Of a stretch of 64,000 nucleotides of DNA, positions 10,301 to 21,043 are shown piece after piece. Origin of the DNA: Aradus depressus (Eukaryota > Arthropoda > Insecta > Hemiptera > Aradidae); contig OY759217.1 of the NCBI GenBank assembly GCA_963662175.1, forward strand, positions 52,366,108-52,430,107, read 5' to 3'. The first letter of the stretch is position 1. Every line of letters starts with the position of its first letter. The notes below the pieces were generated by a model, which did no database searches, was not told the DNA's origin, and worked only from the letters and a program-made list of their open reading frames with translations. The translations under genes were made by a program, and so were the position numbers.

Positions 10301-13300
10301 TTTTTATTTTTTCTTAAAATATTTTTCATTTTTGTTGAGATATATGTATATTTTTTATTTTTCTTGAAATAAATAGGTATATTTATTTTTTCATTCATAT
10401 TCAAAAGATCCATTTTAATATTGTTTATAAATGTTATATTTTATGTTATTGTTGCATCTTTCCTAGATATTTATATTGTAAAATAAATTTTGAAGTTTAG
10501 TTTTAGTTTTTTTTTTTACAAAAATCTGTTTTTCTCATTTATTTATACTTTCACTAAGGAACACTAGAAAATGTATACATTGTCTAGTAAATGTATACAT
10601 TTTCTCTAGCAATAGTGTTCATTTTTATAATCAATTGATACTTCCACTAAAACGGCTAGTTAATGTATACATTGACTATTTTGTGTATACATTCACTGGA
10701 AGTCACACTTTGACTGCAACATATATAACACATTTGTTCTATTTCAAATCGAATTATGTATAAAAATTACTTACAATTAATAAAAGTGTTTCACTTTCAA
10801 TTTTAAATTGAAACTCAACTCTAAATCCTTCATTTTATTTATTCTTAAAAAGTAATATATATAAATAAGTTTGAGGGCGTCGGTAGCTCAGTGGTATGCG
10901 TGCTTGACTTCTGAGCTCAAGGTTGTGGGTTCGTAGCCCGACCGAGGCCCTTAGTTTATTTTATCTGGGAGGTAAAATAAACTTAAGCACGCCGTCCTTC
11001 GGATGGGACGTTAAGCGATGGTCCCGAGCCTGTACGATGTCAGGTACTCGTTAAAGACCCCTACCCTAGATGAATAAAAAATTTAGGGTAGGCAAAATTT
11101 AGGACTCCCACAGTAGAGTCGGGCTCATGTCCACCAGAGTGACGAAAGAGCGCTCTGGTAGTAGGCGATATGACCTCGTAGTTAAAGCCCGGGCATGAGT
11201 CATAAAACCTAAACCTAAACCTATAAATAAGTATGTAATTGCATTCATTAAAAACAGCTAACTTTTGTATCTCAGTAATCAATAACTGCACTTTAATAAA
11301 AATTAGTAATTTGCAAATGATAAACCCACACCCCCTGTATTAATTGTCATTATATTTTCGTCCTTCTGAGAGAACTTGTATTTTTTTTACGAATGGAGTC
11401 AATCAATTCGTTGACAAGTGGTGCATACTCGTGCCTATTATTCTATAAAAAGGAGCCTCATCTGATTTATATTTTTCTTTCATACCTAATTATTTGCCTA
11501 TTGCCTATTCAGATGTTCTAGGAATACTACATAAATAGTAATTTCCTAGGGAACTGACAAATCTGATTCTACGAAGTAAGATAGATTGTTTTGCCAGAGT
11601 CGAGATATCTCATACTAATGATGCCAAGGGGGAAGTCTAGCGTCTGTTGTAGCCTAGGGGGAAGTCTAGCGTTTTTTGTAGCCAAGGGGGAAGTCTAGCG
11701 TCTGTTGTAGCTAAGGGGGAAGTCTAGCGTCAGTTGTAGCCAAGGGGGAAATCTAGCGTCGTAGCTAAGGGGGAAGTCTAGCGTCTGTTGTAGCTAAGGG
11801 GGAAGTCTAGCGTTTGTTGTAGCCAAGGGGGAAGTCTAGCGTCTGTTGTAGCTAAGGGGGAAGTCTAGCGTTTTTTGTAGCCAAGGGGGAAATCTAGCGT
11901 CTGTTGTAGCTAAGGGGGAAGTCTAGCGTCTGTAGTAGCTAAGGGGGAAGTCTAGCGTCAGTTGTAGCCAAGGGGGAAGTCTAGCGTCTGTTGTAGCCAA
12001 GGGGGAAGTCTAGCGTTTGTTGTAGCCAAGGGGGAAGTTTAGCGTTTGTTGTAGCTAAGAGGGAAGTCTAGCGCCAGTTGTAGCCAAGGGGGAAATCTAG
12101 CGTCTGTTGTAGCCAAGGGGGAAGTCTAGCGTCTATTGTAGCCAAGGGGGAAGTCTAGCGTCTGTTGTAGCCAAAGGGGAAATCTAGCGTCTGTTGTAGC
12201 TAAGGGGTGACTCTGCTTTATGAAACGAGAAATAGAAGAAATCTATAAAGATTTTTGTCATCTATAAAAATGACATTGTAAGGAGTTGGCTGTCTGTACA
12301 CGGGGTATTTTTGAAAACAATTTGGTTTTAACCGTTAGGGGTTAAACGGAGATCATGCAAGTGGTTTTTAGCTTTCGATTTCAAAATCATTCAATAGAAG
12401 AGGGATTTACTTGGAAACTGAAAACATTGTATCATGCTTTCTGTTGCTACTTGAAAAGGTTGCTCATTCAATATAAGAGACATTTCTATTTTAAACATTT
12501 TAAGTACATTATTTTTTTTCGCCTAAATTGCTTAAAATGAGCTGGAGCGGAGGGAAGAGGCAGTCTTGCTTATCTGATGTCTTATGTTTATTTCCGATAT
12601 ATTTACTGGTAATATTCAATTAAAATATTTTAAATTATACTAACAATCTGTAAAAATTTCAGCACGCCGTCCTTCGGATGGGACGACAAACGAAGCCTGT
12701 ACGATGTCAGGTACTCATGAAAGATCCCTACCCTAGGTGAATAGACCTCGATAGGCAAAATTTAGTACTCCTACAGTAGAGTCGGGCTAATGTCCACCAG
12801 AACATACTCTGGTAGAAGTTAATATGAGATCGCAGTTAAAGTGCGGGCATGAGTAACTTACTAGCAATAGGTAAAACAGCTGGTTTCAAATAAAATAAAA
12901 TACCCTCTCGATAGAATAAGATTCTAGCTTTAGTCGGGATCTAATGAGCGACGAGAATAGTCGGGATAAGTCTGCCAGTTGTGTAGCTCGTTGGCAAGTT
13001 CCAAGTTGCCACTTTCCTTTTGCAGATGTAATACTGTCTTTGTACAATAAATTGGGAATGTACATATTTCTTGTGTACTGCCAACTTTTCAAGGTTGGGA
13101 AAACCTTGCCCTGGTGTCAGAAACTCCACTGCTGCAACAGTCTATTAGAGGTGAGTGGAATAGAGACAATAGTGAAACAGGAGGTTTACCTTTGATTTGG
13201 TTGTATAGATAAGGAGTTATCAGAGAAAGATCCAACCTCTTCGTCGGAGGCGGTCCCCTCTGTGACACTCCTCACCAGGTCCCTCAAGAAGTCGAACCGA

Positions 13301-15668
13301 CTCTCTGAGAGGATGCACTGTTTCCTGTCAAAAACAGACACAAGGTTAATAATTTTTAAAAAAATTGTGAAATGTTTATTTTGTGTATCAATATTTTTTT
13401 TTCTTCAGGTAGATGTGCATCTTTAATTAGAATGCGTCCCGCCCACCCCAAATATCGTCTCGTAAAAATAGGGTACGCCGTAAATTTGCAGCAAAACAGT
13501 ATTTTTTACTCACCTGTTAATATGGAGGATATAGTTCTTGCCGAAAATTAAGAGCATCAAATTATTTACAAAATAGATTCCATTGACTTTTTCAGAAAAA
13601 AGCAACCGTTTGACATGTTGGAGAATGCGCATCTGTATGCGGATTCATGCTGCGACCACGAAGGATTTATCTCTCATCTTGAAACGCTACGATATGCATA
13701 TATGGATCTAGGAACGTTGTAGCCCCTCCCACGAAGGTCCTATCTCCTGTCTTGAAACGCTACGATATGCGTATATGGATCTAGGAACGTTGTAGCCCCT
13801 CTCACGAAGGTCCTATCTCCTGTCTTGAAACGCTACGATATGCGTATATGGATCTAGGAACGTTGTAGCCCCTCTCACGAAGGTCCTATCTCCTGTTTTG
13901 AAACGCTACGATATGCGTATATGGATCTAGGAACGTTGTAGCCCCTCCCACGAAGGTTCTTTCTCAAATCTCGGAGAAAAACGCAAGTCGGATATAATAA
14001 CAATAACATTCTTCATTCAGTAAAATCAACATTGAAATTATGAATGCAACAGAAGAAAATAATAAATTATGACAGGTTGGAAATTCAATGTAACTATAAA
14101 ACAATATTCATGCAAAACTACTGCGACACTTTTTGAGAACTTAGCCTATACATTTTGGTCCACAGACATACTATGGACTCTTCTTCAGGGGATGTTAGAA
14201 TTTCTTTCGAATTTGAATGACCTACATACAATCAGGGATCGAGAGAGCTGCGATATTCCTGAACAAGTGCCGCGTGGCTTCCGTTAGGGGATTTTTGGGA
14301 ATTTGTATACATGAGACACATTTGGATGTAAATGATAAATAGTATCCTGAGGATATACCATGTGCGTCTTTTGTTGGGTTACTTCATCATTCGTACCATT
14401 CTTTTTCTAGAAAATTAAGGGGTAATTTCCTGTAAGGAATGAATTTTCGAAAGGTCTAATATTTTCCGCATTATTACGGAAGCTTGGAATATCCTTTAAC
14501 TAAATAAACTTAGTAATATCTAAAAGTTACGACTAAAATAATTGTAACTCCCTAAAGAGTGGCACATTTACATTTAGAAATATCTCTAATTTCAAAAAAC
14601 ATTCATCACATACAATAAACCACCAACAATCTAGAATTCGCTCTTCGCAGTTGATTCAATGTAAACTTTTTTTTTTTTACATTCCATTATACAATGAGTA
14701 GTCTACACTTGAAAATGTTAGTAAAAATCCCCGAAAGCCGCCCTATATAATGAATTTGCCGACACGAACATTTATATGCCCATCTGCAACACAACTATTG
14801 ATAATTAACCTCAATGACCTCGCTCAATTAAACATAATACAAAATACGTTCGAGTAATAACCAACAAATTTAATTATAAAAGTATCGATTGGATTATTTT
14901 TTTAAATGATAGAATATAAGTGGATTTTTGATATCTAGAAGCCAGTTTTTGTCGCCACTGTGGTTCAACTTAACTGATCTTGAAGGTCACTGTGTGAGGC
15001 ACAAACAAGAAAAAAATAATCGTCTTTTTATTTTGTCTACGACCAGTTTGATTTTTTTTCATTTTCTCTGAAGTATTCCGCCATTTTGAAAATGTGCTAA
15101 ATCCAACCAATATGAAAGCATTTAGTGCCTACCTTGAAATTGATGTACATTTGAATTTTCTTTCGCACAATTCACTTAGAAGAAATTTAAAAAAAAAACT
15201 TACATATGGTGAGGGCTTAAAGTTCTGGCGTTCTTCATCATAGTAATCTCCATCGTCTTGGTAATCAATGACTCCACAAATAGTTCTAAAGTTCTAGGTA
15301 AACTTAATTAAGAAAATTATAATGAAAAAAGAGAGAGATTAAATAGTAGTTAACACTAAAAAATAAACAAACAAAAGAATTCTATCAAGATTTAAAAAGG
15401 ATATAGATTATAACATGAGATTAAATAGTATTTAACACTAAAAAATAAACAGACAAAAGAATTCTATCAAGATTTAAAAAGGATATAGATTATAACTGGG
15501 ACTGCTTGAGCCACTTTTCCAACCTCATCATCCGTCTGCATTATCTTTTTTATTCGACCCTAAAAATAAATGCGAAACATCTCATAGGTGCACAATATAA
15601 TGATTAAAGAACATTACAACTAAACTTACCGCAGGGAATCTCGCGTTGTATTTCTTTTTGCTCGGCAT
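7161..15668 (-). CDS. NC2alpha: NC2-alpha / DRAP1, histone-fold subunit of negative cofactor 2 (five coding exons)
   Basis: Rebuilt by matching exons to splice sites; coding exons are 15668-15630, 15559-15487, 15297-15204, 13324-13190 and 7359-7161, total 540 nt (179 codons plus stop). The protein begins MPSKKKYNARFPAGRIKKIM, continues with VGKVAQAVPVIISRTLELF and LSPHHMKQCI, and ends in an acidic ESSDSDEYDT tail, closely following DRAP1/NC2-alpha, whose H2A-like histone fold pairs with NC2-beta (DR1). In the nucleus the heterodimer binds TBP on promoters and blocks TFIIA/TFIIB recruitment. Residues about 10-90 form the histone fold; the C-terminal part is Pro/Glu-rich. All phases join without a stop. 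Introns: 70 nt; 189 nt (AT-AC); 1,879 nt; 5,830 nt. The last two are full of repeats. The fold and both ends identify the gene firmly; the last junction is supported by phase and splice signals only. Confidence 0.93.
7567..7657 (-). other. candidate cassette (poison) exon in last NC2-alpha intron
   Basis: 91 nt bounded by a strong polypyrimidine acceptor (TTTTTAATATCCTGTAG) and donor GTGAGT at 7566-7561. If included between exons 4 and 5 it shifts the frame and gives an early TGA. One frame of it is open through the exon (RPNAREIMSDFPRKF), so an alternative is an exon of another transcript using a different donor (GTAGAT at 7562). Function unproven. Confidence 0.35.
8455..9549 (+). CDS. Ginger/KRBA2-like transposase, integrase part
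   Basis: 364 codons from ATG 8455. Residues about 105-150 form an HHCC zinc module (YDTH, IGHEGRDRM, CEPC). The integrase core has VDLIDF (Asp near 175-178), LQSDNGREF (Asp 234) and SQGSVERANQD (Glu 271), giving a D-D-E triad with the spacing expected for retroviral-type integrases. It closely resembles the arthropod proteins annotated KRAB-A domain-containing protein 2-like. The frame ends at 9549, but the family's C-terminal part continues in another frame from about 9510, so a one-base indel has split the gene. The enzyme would cut and paste the element through its TIRs in the nucleus. The catalytic part looks intact; ATG codons at about 8500 and 8515 are alternative starts. Confidence 0.85.
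   Translation: MKYYLNCVQLYQYKLMDVSTMKIQFYKLISERGKKHNSSQMTKEKYMALLDEVKEAKTSNIKVNRYYWLLKHYDVLSINNKETLIVPIVGDDILYYAVLEDVFEILYDTHKSIGHEGRDRMKREIQHRYKNITAQDIQTFLNLCEPCLQKRNCEKKGIVVKPIISSHFNSRCQVDLIDFQSQADGEFKCIMVYQDHLTKFVILRALKNKQSVEVAKQLLDIFLLFGAPCILQSDNGREFVSRIIEELKVLWPELKIVHGKPRHSQSQGSVERANQDIENMLNTWMQQEQCSSWSKGLRFVQFMKNKALHAGIKRSPYEAMFGQKARVGLASTSLPIDVFQDINTEEDLENNILNKEIYQPKNKL
9505..10241 (+). pseudogene. Ginger/KRBA2-like transposase, C-terminal part after frameshift
   Basis: Open from about 9505 (EQGNLSTQEQT) to the stop at 10239-10241, in the frame two bases on from the integrase frame. It has two CxxC pairs (CNVC, CELC), then VDRGRGDARS, YARSQFSVCPEN and a Cys-rich tail with GQGFPKCNCKTRC, all characteristic of the C-terminus of KRBA2-like proteins. 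No ATG opens the piece, so it is the distal half of the same gene displaced by a single indel rather than a second gene. Confidence 0.75.
10861..11232 (+). mobile_element. tRNA-derived SINE, full-length copy 2
   Basis: Element 10,871-11,222 with a perfect 10-bp TSD ATAAATAAGT at 10,861-10,870 and 11,223-11,232. A box TAGCTCAGTGG, B box GGGTTCGTAGCCC. The tail is CCTAAACCTAAACCT, a variant of the CCTAA tail of copies 1 and 3. It lies in the last NC2-alpha intron. Confidence 0.93.
11623..12208 (+). repeat. 29-bp minisatellite, about 20 copies
   Basis: Unit about 29 bp, with core AAGGGGGAAGTCTAGCGT followed by CTGTTGTAGCC. Copies differ by point changes and one is shortened. There are no spacers between units. 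Located in the last NC2-alpha intron. Confidence 0.95.
12210..12655. other. intronic DNA
   Basis: Nothing recognised between the minisatellite and the next SINE fragment. Confidence 0.4.
12661..12856 (+). mobile_element. SINE fragment lacking the tRNA head
   Basis: Begins at the conserved body motif CACGCCGTCCTTCGGATGG and follows the SINE body to GGGCATGAGT. Head and tail are absent. Confidence 0.8.
13190..13324 (-). CDS. NC2alpha: NC2-alpha exon 4
   Basis: Acceptor TTGACAG, then MKQCILSESRFDFLRDLV (completing the histone fold) and an acidic/Ser stretch EGTASDEEV. Donor GTAAAC at 13189-13184. It ends in phase 2. Confidence 0.9.
13657..13970 (+). repeat. 73-bp minisatellite in NC2-alpha intron 3
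   Basis: GAAACGCTACGATATGC recurs at 13,681, 13,754, 13,827 and 13,900, exactly 73 bp apart, giving slightly more than four units. Confidence 0.95.
13971..15195. other. intron 3 of NC2-alpha, unique AT-rich DNA
   Basis: No exon, RNA or mobile element recognised. Confidence 0.4.
15204..15297 (-). CDS. NC2alpha: NC2-alpha exon 3
   Basis: 94 nt encoding RTLELFVESLITKTMEIT and KNARTLSPHH, histone-fold helix 2 to helix 3. Donor GTAAGT at 15203-15198. Confidence 0.92.
15298..15486 (-). other. NC2alpha: U12-type AT-AC intron with duplicated 5' splice site
   Basis: The intron starts ATATCCTTTTT at 15486 (U12 donor consensus) and ends TTTAC at 15298. A TTCTTAATT branch-site-like element lies just before the end. 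Only this AT-AC junction restores the invariant family sequence VIISRTLELF; no GT-AG choice does. About 81 bp beginning with the last 10 nt of exon 2 and including the donor occurs twice in tandem (about 15496-15416 and 15415-15335), so the intron contains a second identical ATATCCTTTTT. Confidence 0.88.
15487..15559 (-). CDS. NC2alpha: NC2-alpha exon 2
   Basis: Acceptor TTATTTTTAG, then 24 codons plus one base encoding GRIKKIMQTDDE and VGKVAQAVPVII. It ends at a U12-type donor ATATCCTTTTT. Confidence 0.93.
15630..15668 (-). CDS. NC2alpha: NC2-alpha exon 1
   Basis: ATG at 15668-15666 and 13 codons (MPSKKKYNARFPA), then donor GTAAGT at 15629-15624. It matches the very conserved family N-terminus, which fixes the start. 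Confidence 0.93.
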
Positions 15669-16119
15669 TTCTGAATAAATCAAATTATGTTTGAAATGTA
15701 CAAATATTTGAGTCAAAACTTATGAAATGTCCACACATGAATGAAGCAATTCGCAAATATCAACCCATCGATAACATCCAGTATCGATTTGTTTCCACTA
15801 TATTATCTAAAGTTTTTATATTATGAAGGAAGACAAGAATACAATAGTGATAAATAGAGCCCGGAATCCCGTGCAATTGCATTTTTTTCGCTTCCTTGAA
15901 AATAACAATTTAATTTTTACGAATAAAAGCATCCTGATTAATATACATACATTTTATTTTGTACAAAATTCCACGTTTTCAATTGTTTTGGCAAAATTGT
16001 ACGTTTTAGGTTCATACTCCACAAAATTGCATATTTTGTTGTAGTTAGAAAATTTATATGTAAGTTAGTTTGAAAATGTCGAGAAATTTACATGTTTTCA
16101 GAAAAATCCCGGATGTAAC

Positions 16120-16308
16120 AAACTCAAAAAGTACAATGCGGCCATAAATGGTGAAGTTATTGGATTGGATCTACAACCTGACATTATAAGCAGCTTCAAA
16201 AAATGCCCCATCACAAGCGTCAGCGTCGAGCGATCGTTTTCCCAGCTAAAACACAGACTTAGCGAAAAGCGTCAAAGTTTTCAGACAAGAATTTTGAAAT
16301 GTATTTAG
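16120..16308 (+). pseudogene. hAT transposase C-terminal fragment
   Basis: The frame reads KKYNAAINGEVIGLDLQPD, then CPITSVSVERSFSQLKHRL and ends at TAG 16306-16308. The SVERSFSQLK region is the signature of the hAT dimerisation domain. Nothing upstream belongs to the same gene. This is a fragment only. Confidence 0.75.
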
Positions 16309-16359
16309 TGGTAAATTTTGACGCATCAAATGCTTGAATAAAAAATATATATTAATATA

Positions 16360-19300
16360 AGTAAATATAAGATATTTTTAACGTAAATGAAATTTCAACT
16401 ACCCAGGTTTAGTTACATAACATACGACTCATCATCGAGCACCTTACATACAAAAAGGCCCTCGATCATAGACGCTTATGTCCAATCCGAAGGACGACGT
16501 GCTCAAATTTATTTTTATCTTCTCGACTAAAACATCTGACCTAAATGCCTTGGCTAGATTTCTAAGTGGTGATCCTGAGCTCGGTAAACTCCATTCTTCA
16601 AATTTCTCGCTTTTAAACGGTTTTTAGATTTAATATTTGTTAAAACTGATATATAACAACAGTGATATCTGAATCCTACACAAAAACCGAAATAAAAATG
16701 TTTTTCGAAAAAAGTCGGGCTAAATCCCATTCTTCAAATTTCTCGCTTTTTAACGGTTTATAGGCTTAATATTAGTTAAAACTGATAGACAGATTCAGAT
16801 ATATCGGGAAAGTCCCATCCGAAGGACGACGTACTCAAGGTTTTTTTAACCTTTAAGTAAAATTTCAGCTACCCAGGTTTAGATACATAACATACGACTC
16901 ATTATCCAGTACCTGACATACAAAAAGGCCCTCGATCATAGCTTGAAGTCCAATCCGAAGGACGACGTGCTCAGGATATTTTTAACGTAAATGAAATTTC
17001 AACTACCCAGGTTTAGTTACATAACATACGACTCATTATCGAGCACCTGACATACAAAAAGGCCCTCGATCATAGCCTAAAGTCCAATCCGAAGGACGAC
17101 GTGCTCACATTTATTTTTATCTTCTCGATTAAAACAGCTGGGCTTAGTGCCTTGGCTATATTTCGAAGTGACGATCCTGAGCTCGGTAAACTCCATTCTT
17201 CAAATTTCTCGCTTTTAAACGGTTTTTAGATTTAATATTTGTTAAAACTGATGAACAACCGGGATATTTGAATCCTTCACAAAAATTGAAATAAAAATGT
17301 TTTTCGAAAAAAGTCGGGCTAAATCCCATTCTTCAAATTTCTCGCTTTTTAACGGTTTATAGGCTTAATATTAGTTAAAACTGATAGACAGATTCAGATA
17401 TATCGGGAAAGTCCCATCCGAAGGACGACGTACTCAAGGTTTTTTTAACCTAAGTGAAATTTCAGCTACCCAGGTTTAGATACATAACATACGACTCATT
17501 ATCCAGTACCTGACATACAAAAAGGCCCTCGATCATAGCTTGAAGTCCAATCCGAAGGACGACGTGCTCAGGATATTTTTAACGTAAATGAAATTTCAAC
17601 TACCCAGGTTTAGTTACATAACATACGACTCATTATCGAGCACCTGACATACAAAAAGGCCCTCGATCATAGCCTAAAGTCCAATCCGAAGGACGACGTG
17701 CTCACATTTATTTTTATCTTCTCGATTAAAACATCTGGGCTTAGTGCCTTGGCTATATTTCGAAGTGGCGATCCTGAGCTCGGTAAACTCCATTCTTCAA
17801 ATTTCTCGCTTTTAAACGGTTTTTAGATTTAATATTTGTTAAAACTGATGAACAACCGGGATATTTGAATCCTTCACAAAAATTGAAATAAAAATGTTTT
17901 TCGAAAAAAGTCGGGCTAAATACCATTCTTCAAATTTCCAGCTTTTTAACGGTTTATAGATTTAATATTTGTTAAAACTGATAGACAGATTCAGATATAT
18001 CGGGTAAGTCCCATCCGAAGGACGACGTTCTCAAGGTTATTTTTAACCTAAGTGAAATTTCAGCTACGCAGGTTTAGATACATAACACACGACTCATTAT
18101 CCAGTACCTGACATACAAAAAAGCCCTCGATCATAGCTTGAAGTCCAATCCGAAGGACGACGTGCTCAAGATATTTTTAACGTAAATGAAATTTCAACTA
18201 CCCAGGTTTAGTTACATAACATACGACTCATCATCGAGCACCTGACATACGAAAAGGCCCTCGATCATATACGCTTATGTCCAATCCGAAGGACGACGTG
18301 CTCAAATTTATTTTTATCTTCTCGACTAAAACATCTGACCTAAGTGCCTTGGCTAGGTTTCTAAGTGGTGATCCTGAGCTCGGTAAACTCCATTCTTCAA
18401 ATTTCTCGCTTTTAAACGGTTTTTAGATTTAATATTTGTTAAAACTGATGAACAACCGGGATATTTGAATCCTTCACAAAAATTGAAATAAAAATGTTTT
18501 TCGAAAAAAGTCGGGCTAAATCCCATTCTTCAAATTTCTCGCTTTTTAACGGTTTATAGGCTTAATATTAGTTAAAACTGATAGACAGATTCAGATATAT
18601 CGGGAAAGTCCCATCCGAAGGACGACGTACTCAAGGTTTTTTTAACCTAAGTGAAATTTCAGCTACCCAGGTTTAGATACATAACATACGACTCATTATC
18701 CAGTACCTGACATACAAAAAGGCCCTCGATCATAGCTTGAAGTCCAATCCGAAGGACGACGTGCTCAGGATATTTTTAACGTAAATGAAATTTCAACTAC
18801 CCAGGTTTAGTTACATAACATACGACTCATTATCGAGCACCTGACATACAAAAAGGCCCTCGATCATAGCCTAAAGTCCAATCCGAAGGACGACGTGCTC
18901 ACATTTATTTTTATCTTCTCGATTAAAACATCTGGGCTTAGTGCCTTGGCTATATTTCGAAGTGGCGATCCTGAGCTCGGTAAACTCCATTCTTCAAATT
19001 TCTCGCTTTTAAACGGTTTTTAGATTTAATATTTGTTAAAACTGATGAACAACCGGGATATTTGAATCCTTCACAAAAATTGAAATAAAAATGTTTTTCG
19101 AAAAAAGTCGGGCTAAATACCATTCTTCAAATTTCCAGCTATTTAACGGTTTATAGATTTAATATTTGTTAAAACTGATAGACAGATTCAGATATATCGG
19201 GTAAGTCCCATCCGAAGGACGACGTTCTCAAGGTTATTTTTAACCTAAGTGATATTTCAGCTACGCAGGTTTAGATACATAACACACGACTCATTATCCA

Positions 19301-21043
19301 GTACCTGACATACAAAAAAGCCCTCGATCATAGCTTGAAGTCCAATCCGAAGGACGACGTGCTCAAGATATTTTTAACGTAAATGAAATTTCAACTACCC
19401 AGGTTTAGTTACATAACATACGACTCATCATCGAGCACCTGACATACGAAAAGGCCCTCGATCATATACGCTTATGTCCAATCCGAAGGACGACGTGCTC
19501 AAATTTATTTTTATCTTCTCGACTAAAACATCTGACCTAAGTGCCTTGGCTAGGTTTCTAAGTGGTGATCCTGAGCTCGGTAAACTCCATTCTTCAAATT
19601 TCTCGCTTTTAAACGGTTTTTAGATTTAATATTTGTTAAAACTGATGAACAACCGGGATATTTGAATCCTTCACAAAAATTGAAATAAAAATGTTTTTCG
19701 AAAAAAGTCGGGCTAAATCCCATTCTTCAAATTTCTCGCTTTTTAACGGTTTATAGGCTTAATATTAGTTAAAACTGATAGACAGATTCAGATATATCGG
19801 GAAAGTCCCATCCGAAGGACGACGTACTCAAGGTTTTTTTAACCTAAGTGAAATTTCAGCTACCCAGGTTTAGATACATAACATACGACTCATTATCCAG
19901 TACCTGACATACAAAAAGGCCCTCGATCATAGCTTGAAGTCCAATCCGAAGGACGACGTGCTCAAGATATTTTTAACGTAAATGAAATTTCAACTACCCA
20001 GGTTTAGTTACATAACATACGACTCATCATCGAGCACCTGACATACGAAAAGGCCCTCGATCATATACGCTTATGTCCAATCCGAAGGACGACGTGCTCA
20101 AATTTATTTTTATCTTCTCGACTAAAACATCTGACCTAAGTGCCTTGGCTAGGTTTCTAAGTGGTGATCCTGAGCTCGGTAAACTCTATTCTTCAAATTT
20201 CTCGCTTTTAAACGGTTTTTAGATTTAATATTTGTTAAAACTGATAGACAGATTCAGATATATCGGGAAAGTCCAATCCGAAGGACGACGTGCTCAAGAT
20301 ATTTTTAACGTAAATGAAATTTCAACTACCCAGGTTTAGATACATAACATACGACTCATTATCGAGTACCTGACATACGAAAAGGCCCTCGATCATAGCC
20401 TAAAGTCCAATCCGAAGGACGACGTGCTCAAATTTATTTTTATCTTCCCGATTGAAACATCTGACCTAAGTGACTTGGCTAGATTTCTAAGTGGTGATCC
20501 TGAGCTCGGTAAACTCCATTCTTCACATTTCTCGCTTTTAAACGGTTTTTAGATTTAATATTTGTTAAAACTGATGAACAACAGGGATATCTGAATCCTA
20601 CACAAAAATCGAAATAAAAATGTTCTTCGAAAAAAGTCGGGCTAAATACCATTCTTCAAATTTCCTGCTTTTTAACGGTTTATAGATTTAATATTTGTTA
20701 AAACTGATAGACAGATTCAGATAAATCAGGAAAGTCTCATCCGAAGGACGACGTGCTCAAGGTTTAATGAACCTAAGTGAAATTTTAGCTACCCAGGTTC
20801 AGTTACATAACATACGACTCATCATCGAGCACCTGACATACGAAAAGGCCCTCGATCATAGACGCTTATGTCCAATCCGAAGGACGACGTGCTCAAATTT
20901 ATTTTTAACTTCTCGACTAAAACATCTGACCTAAATGCCTTGGCTAGATTTCTAAGTGGTGATCCTGAGCTCGGTAAACTCCATTCTTCAAATTTCTCGC
21001 TTTTAAACGGTTTTTAGATTTAAGATTTGTTAAAACTGATATA
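16360..21043 (-). repeat. satellite block A, about 600-bp unit, 1,198-bp higher-order repeat
   Basis: The core motif appears on the plus strand as CCAATCCGAAGGACGACGTG. Each unit holds three core copies 134 bp apart (for example about 17,407, 17,541 and 17,675) followed by about 332 bp. Alternating variants (GGGAAAGTCCC and GGGTAAGTCCC) recur every 1,198 bp, so two 600-bp units form a higher-order repeat. Strand is given as minus because the motif runs opposite to the SINEs. Confidence 0.9.

Larger units (their letters stand above)
7997..10721 (+). mobile_element. Ginger/KRBA2-like cut-and-paste transposon
   Basis: The termini are TGTTGCAGTCAAAGT and its inverse ACTTTGACTGCAACA, flanked by TATA on both sides (7993-7996 and 10722-10725), fitting a 4-bp target duplication. 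Inverted similarity extends about 170 bp inward and includes several copies of an AATGTATACATT motif separated by CTAGT, candidate transposase-binding sites. Inside is one transposase gene of the KRBA2-like type with a retroviral-style integrase core. TGT...ACA ends with a 4-bp duplication are as described for Ginger elements. The insertion lies in the last intron of NC2-alpha, on the opposite strand. Confidence 0.87.

Noticed and set aside
11623..12208. Regular 29-bp repeats resembling a CRISPR array.
   Set aside because: Units are directly adjacent with no spacers, in an insect intron; it is a minisatellite.
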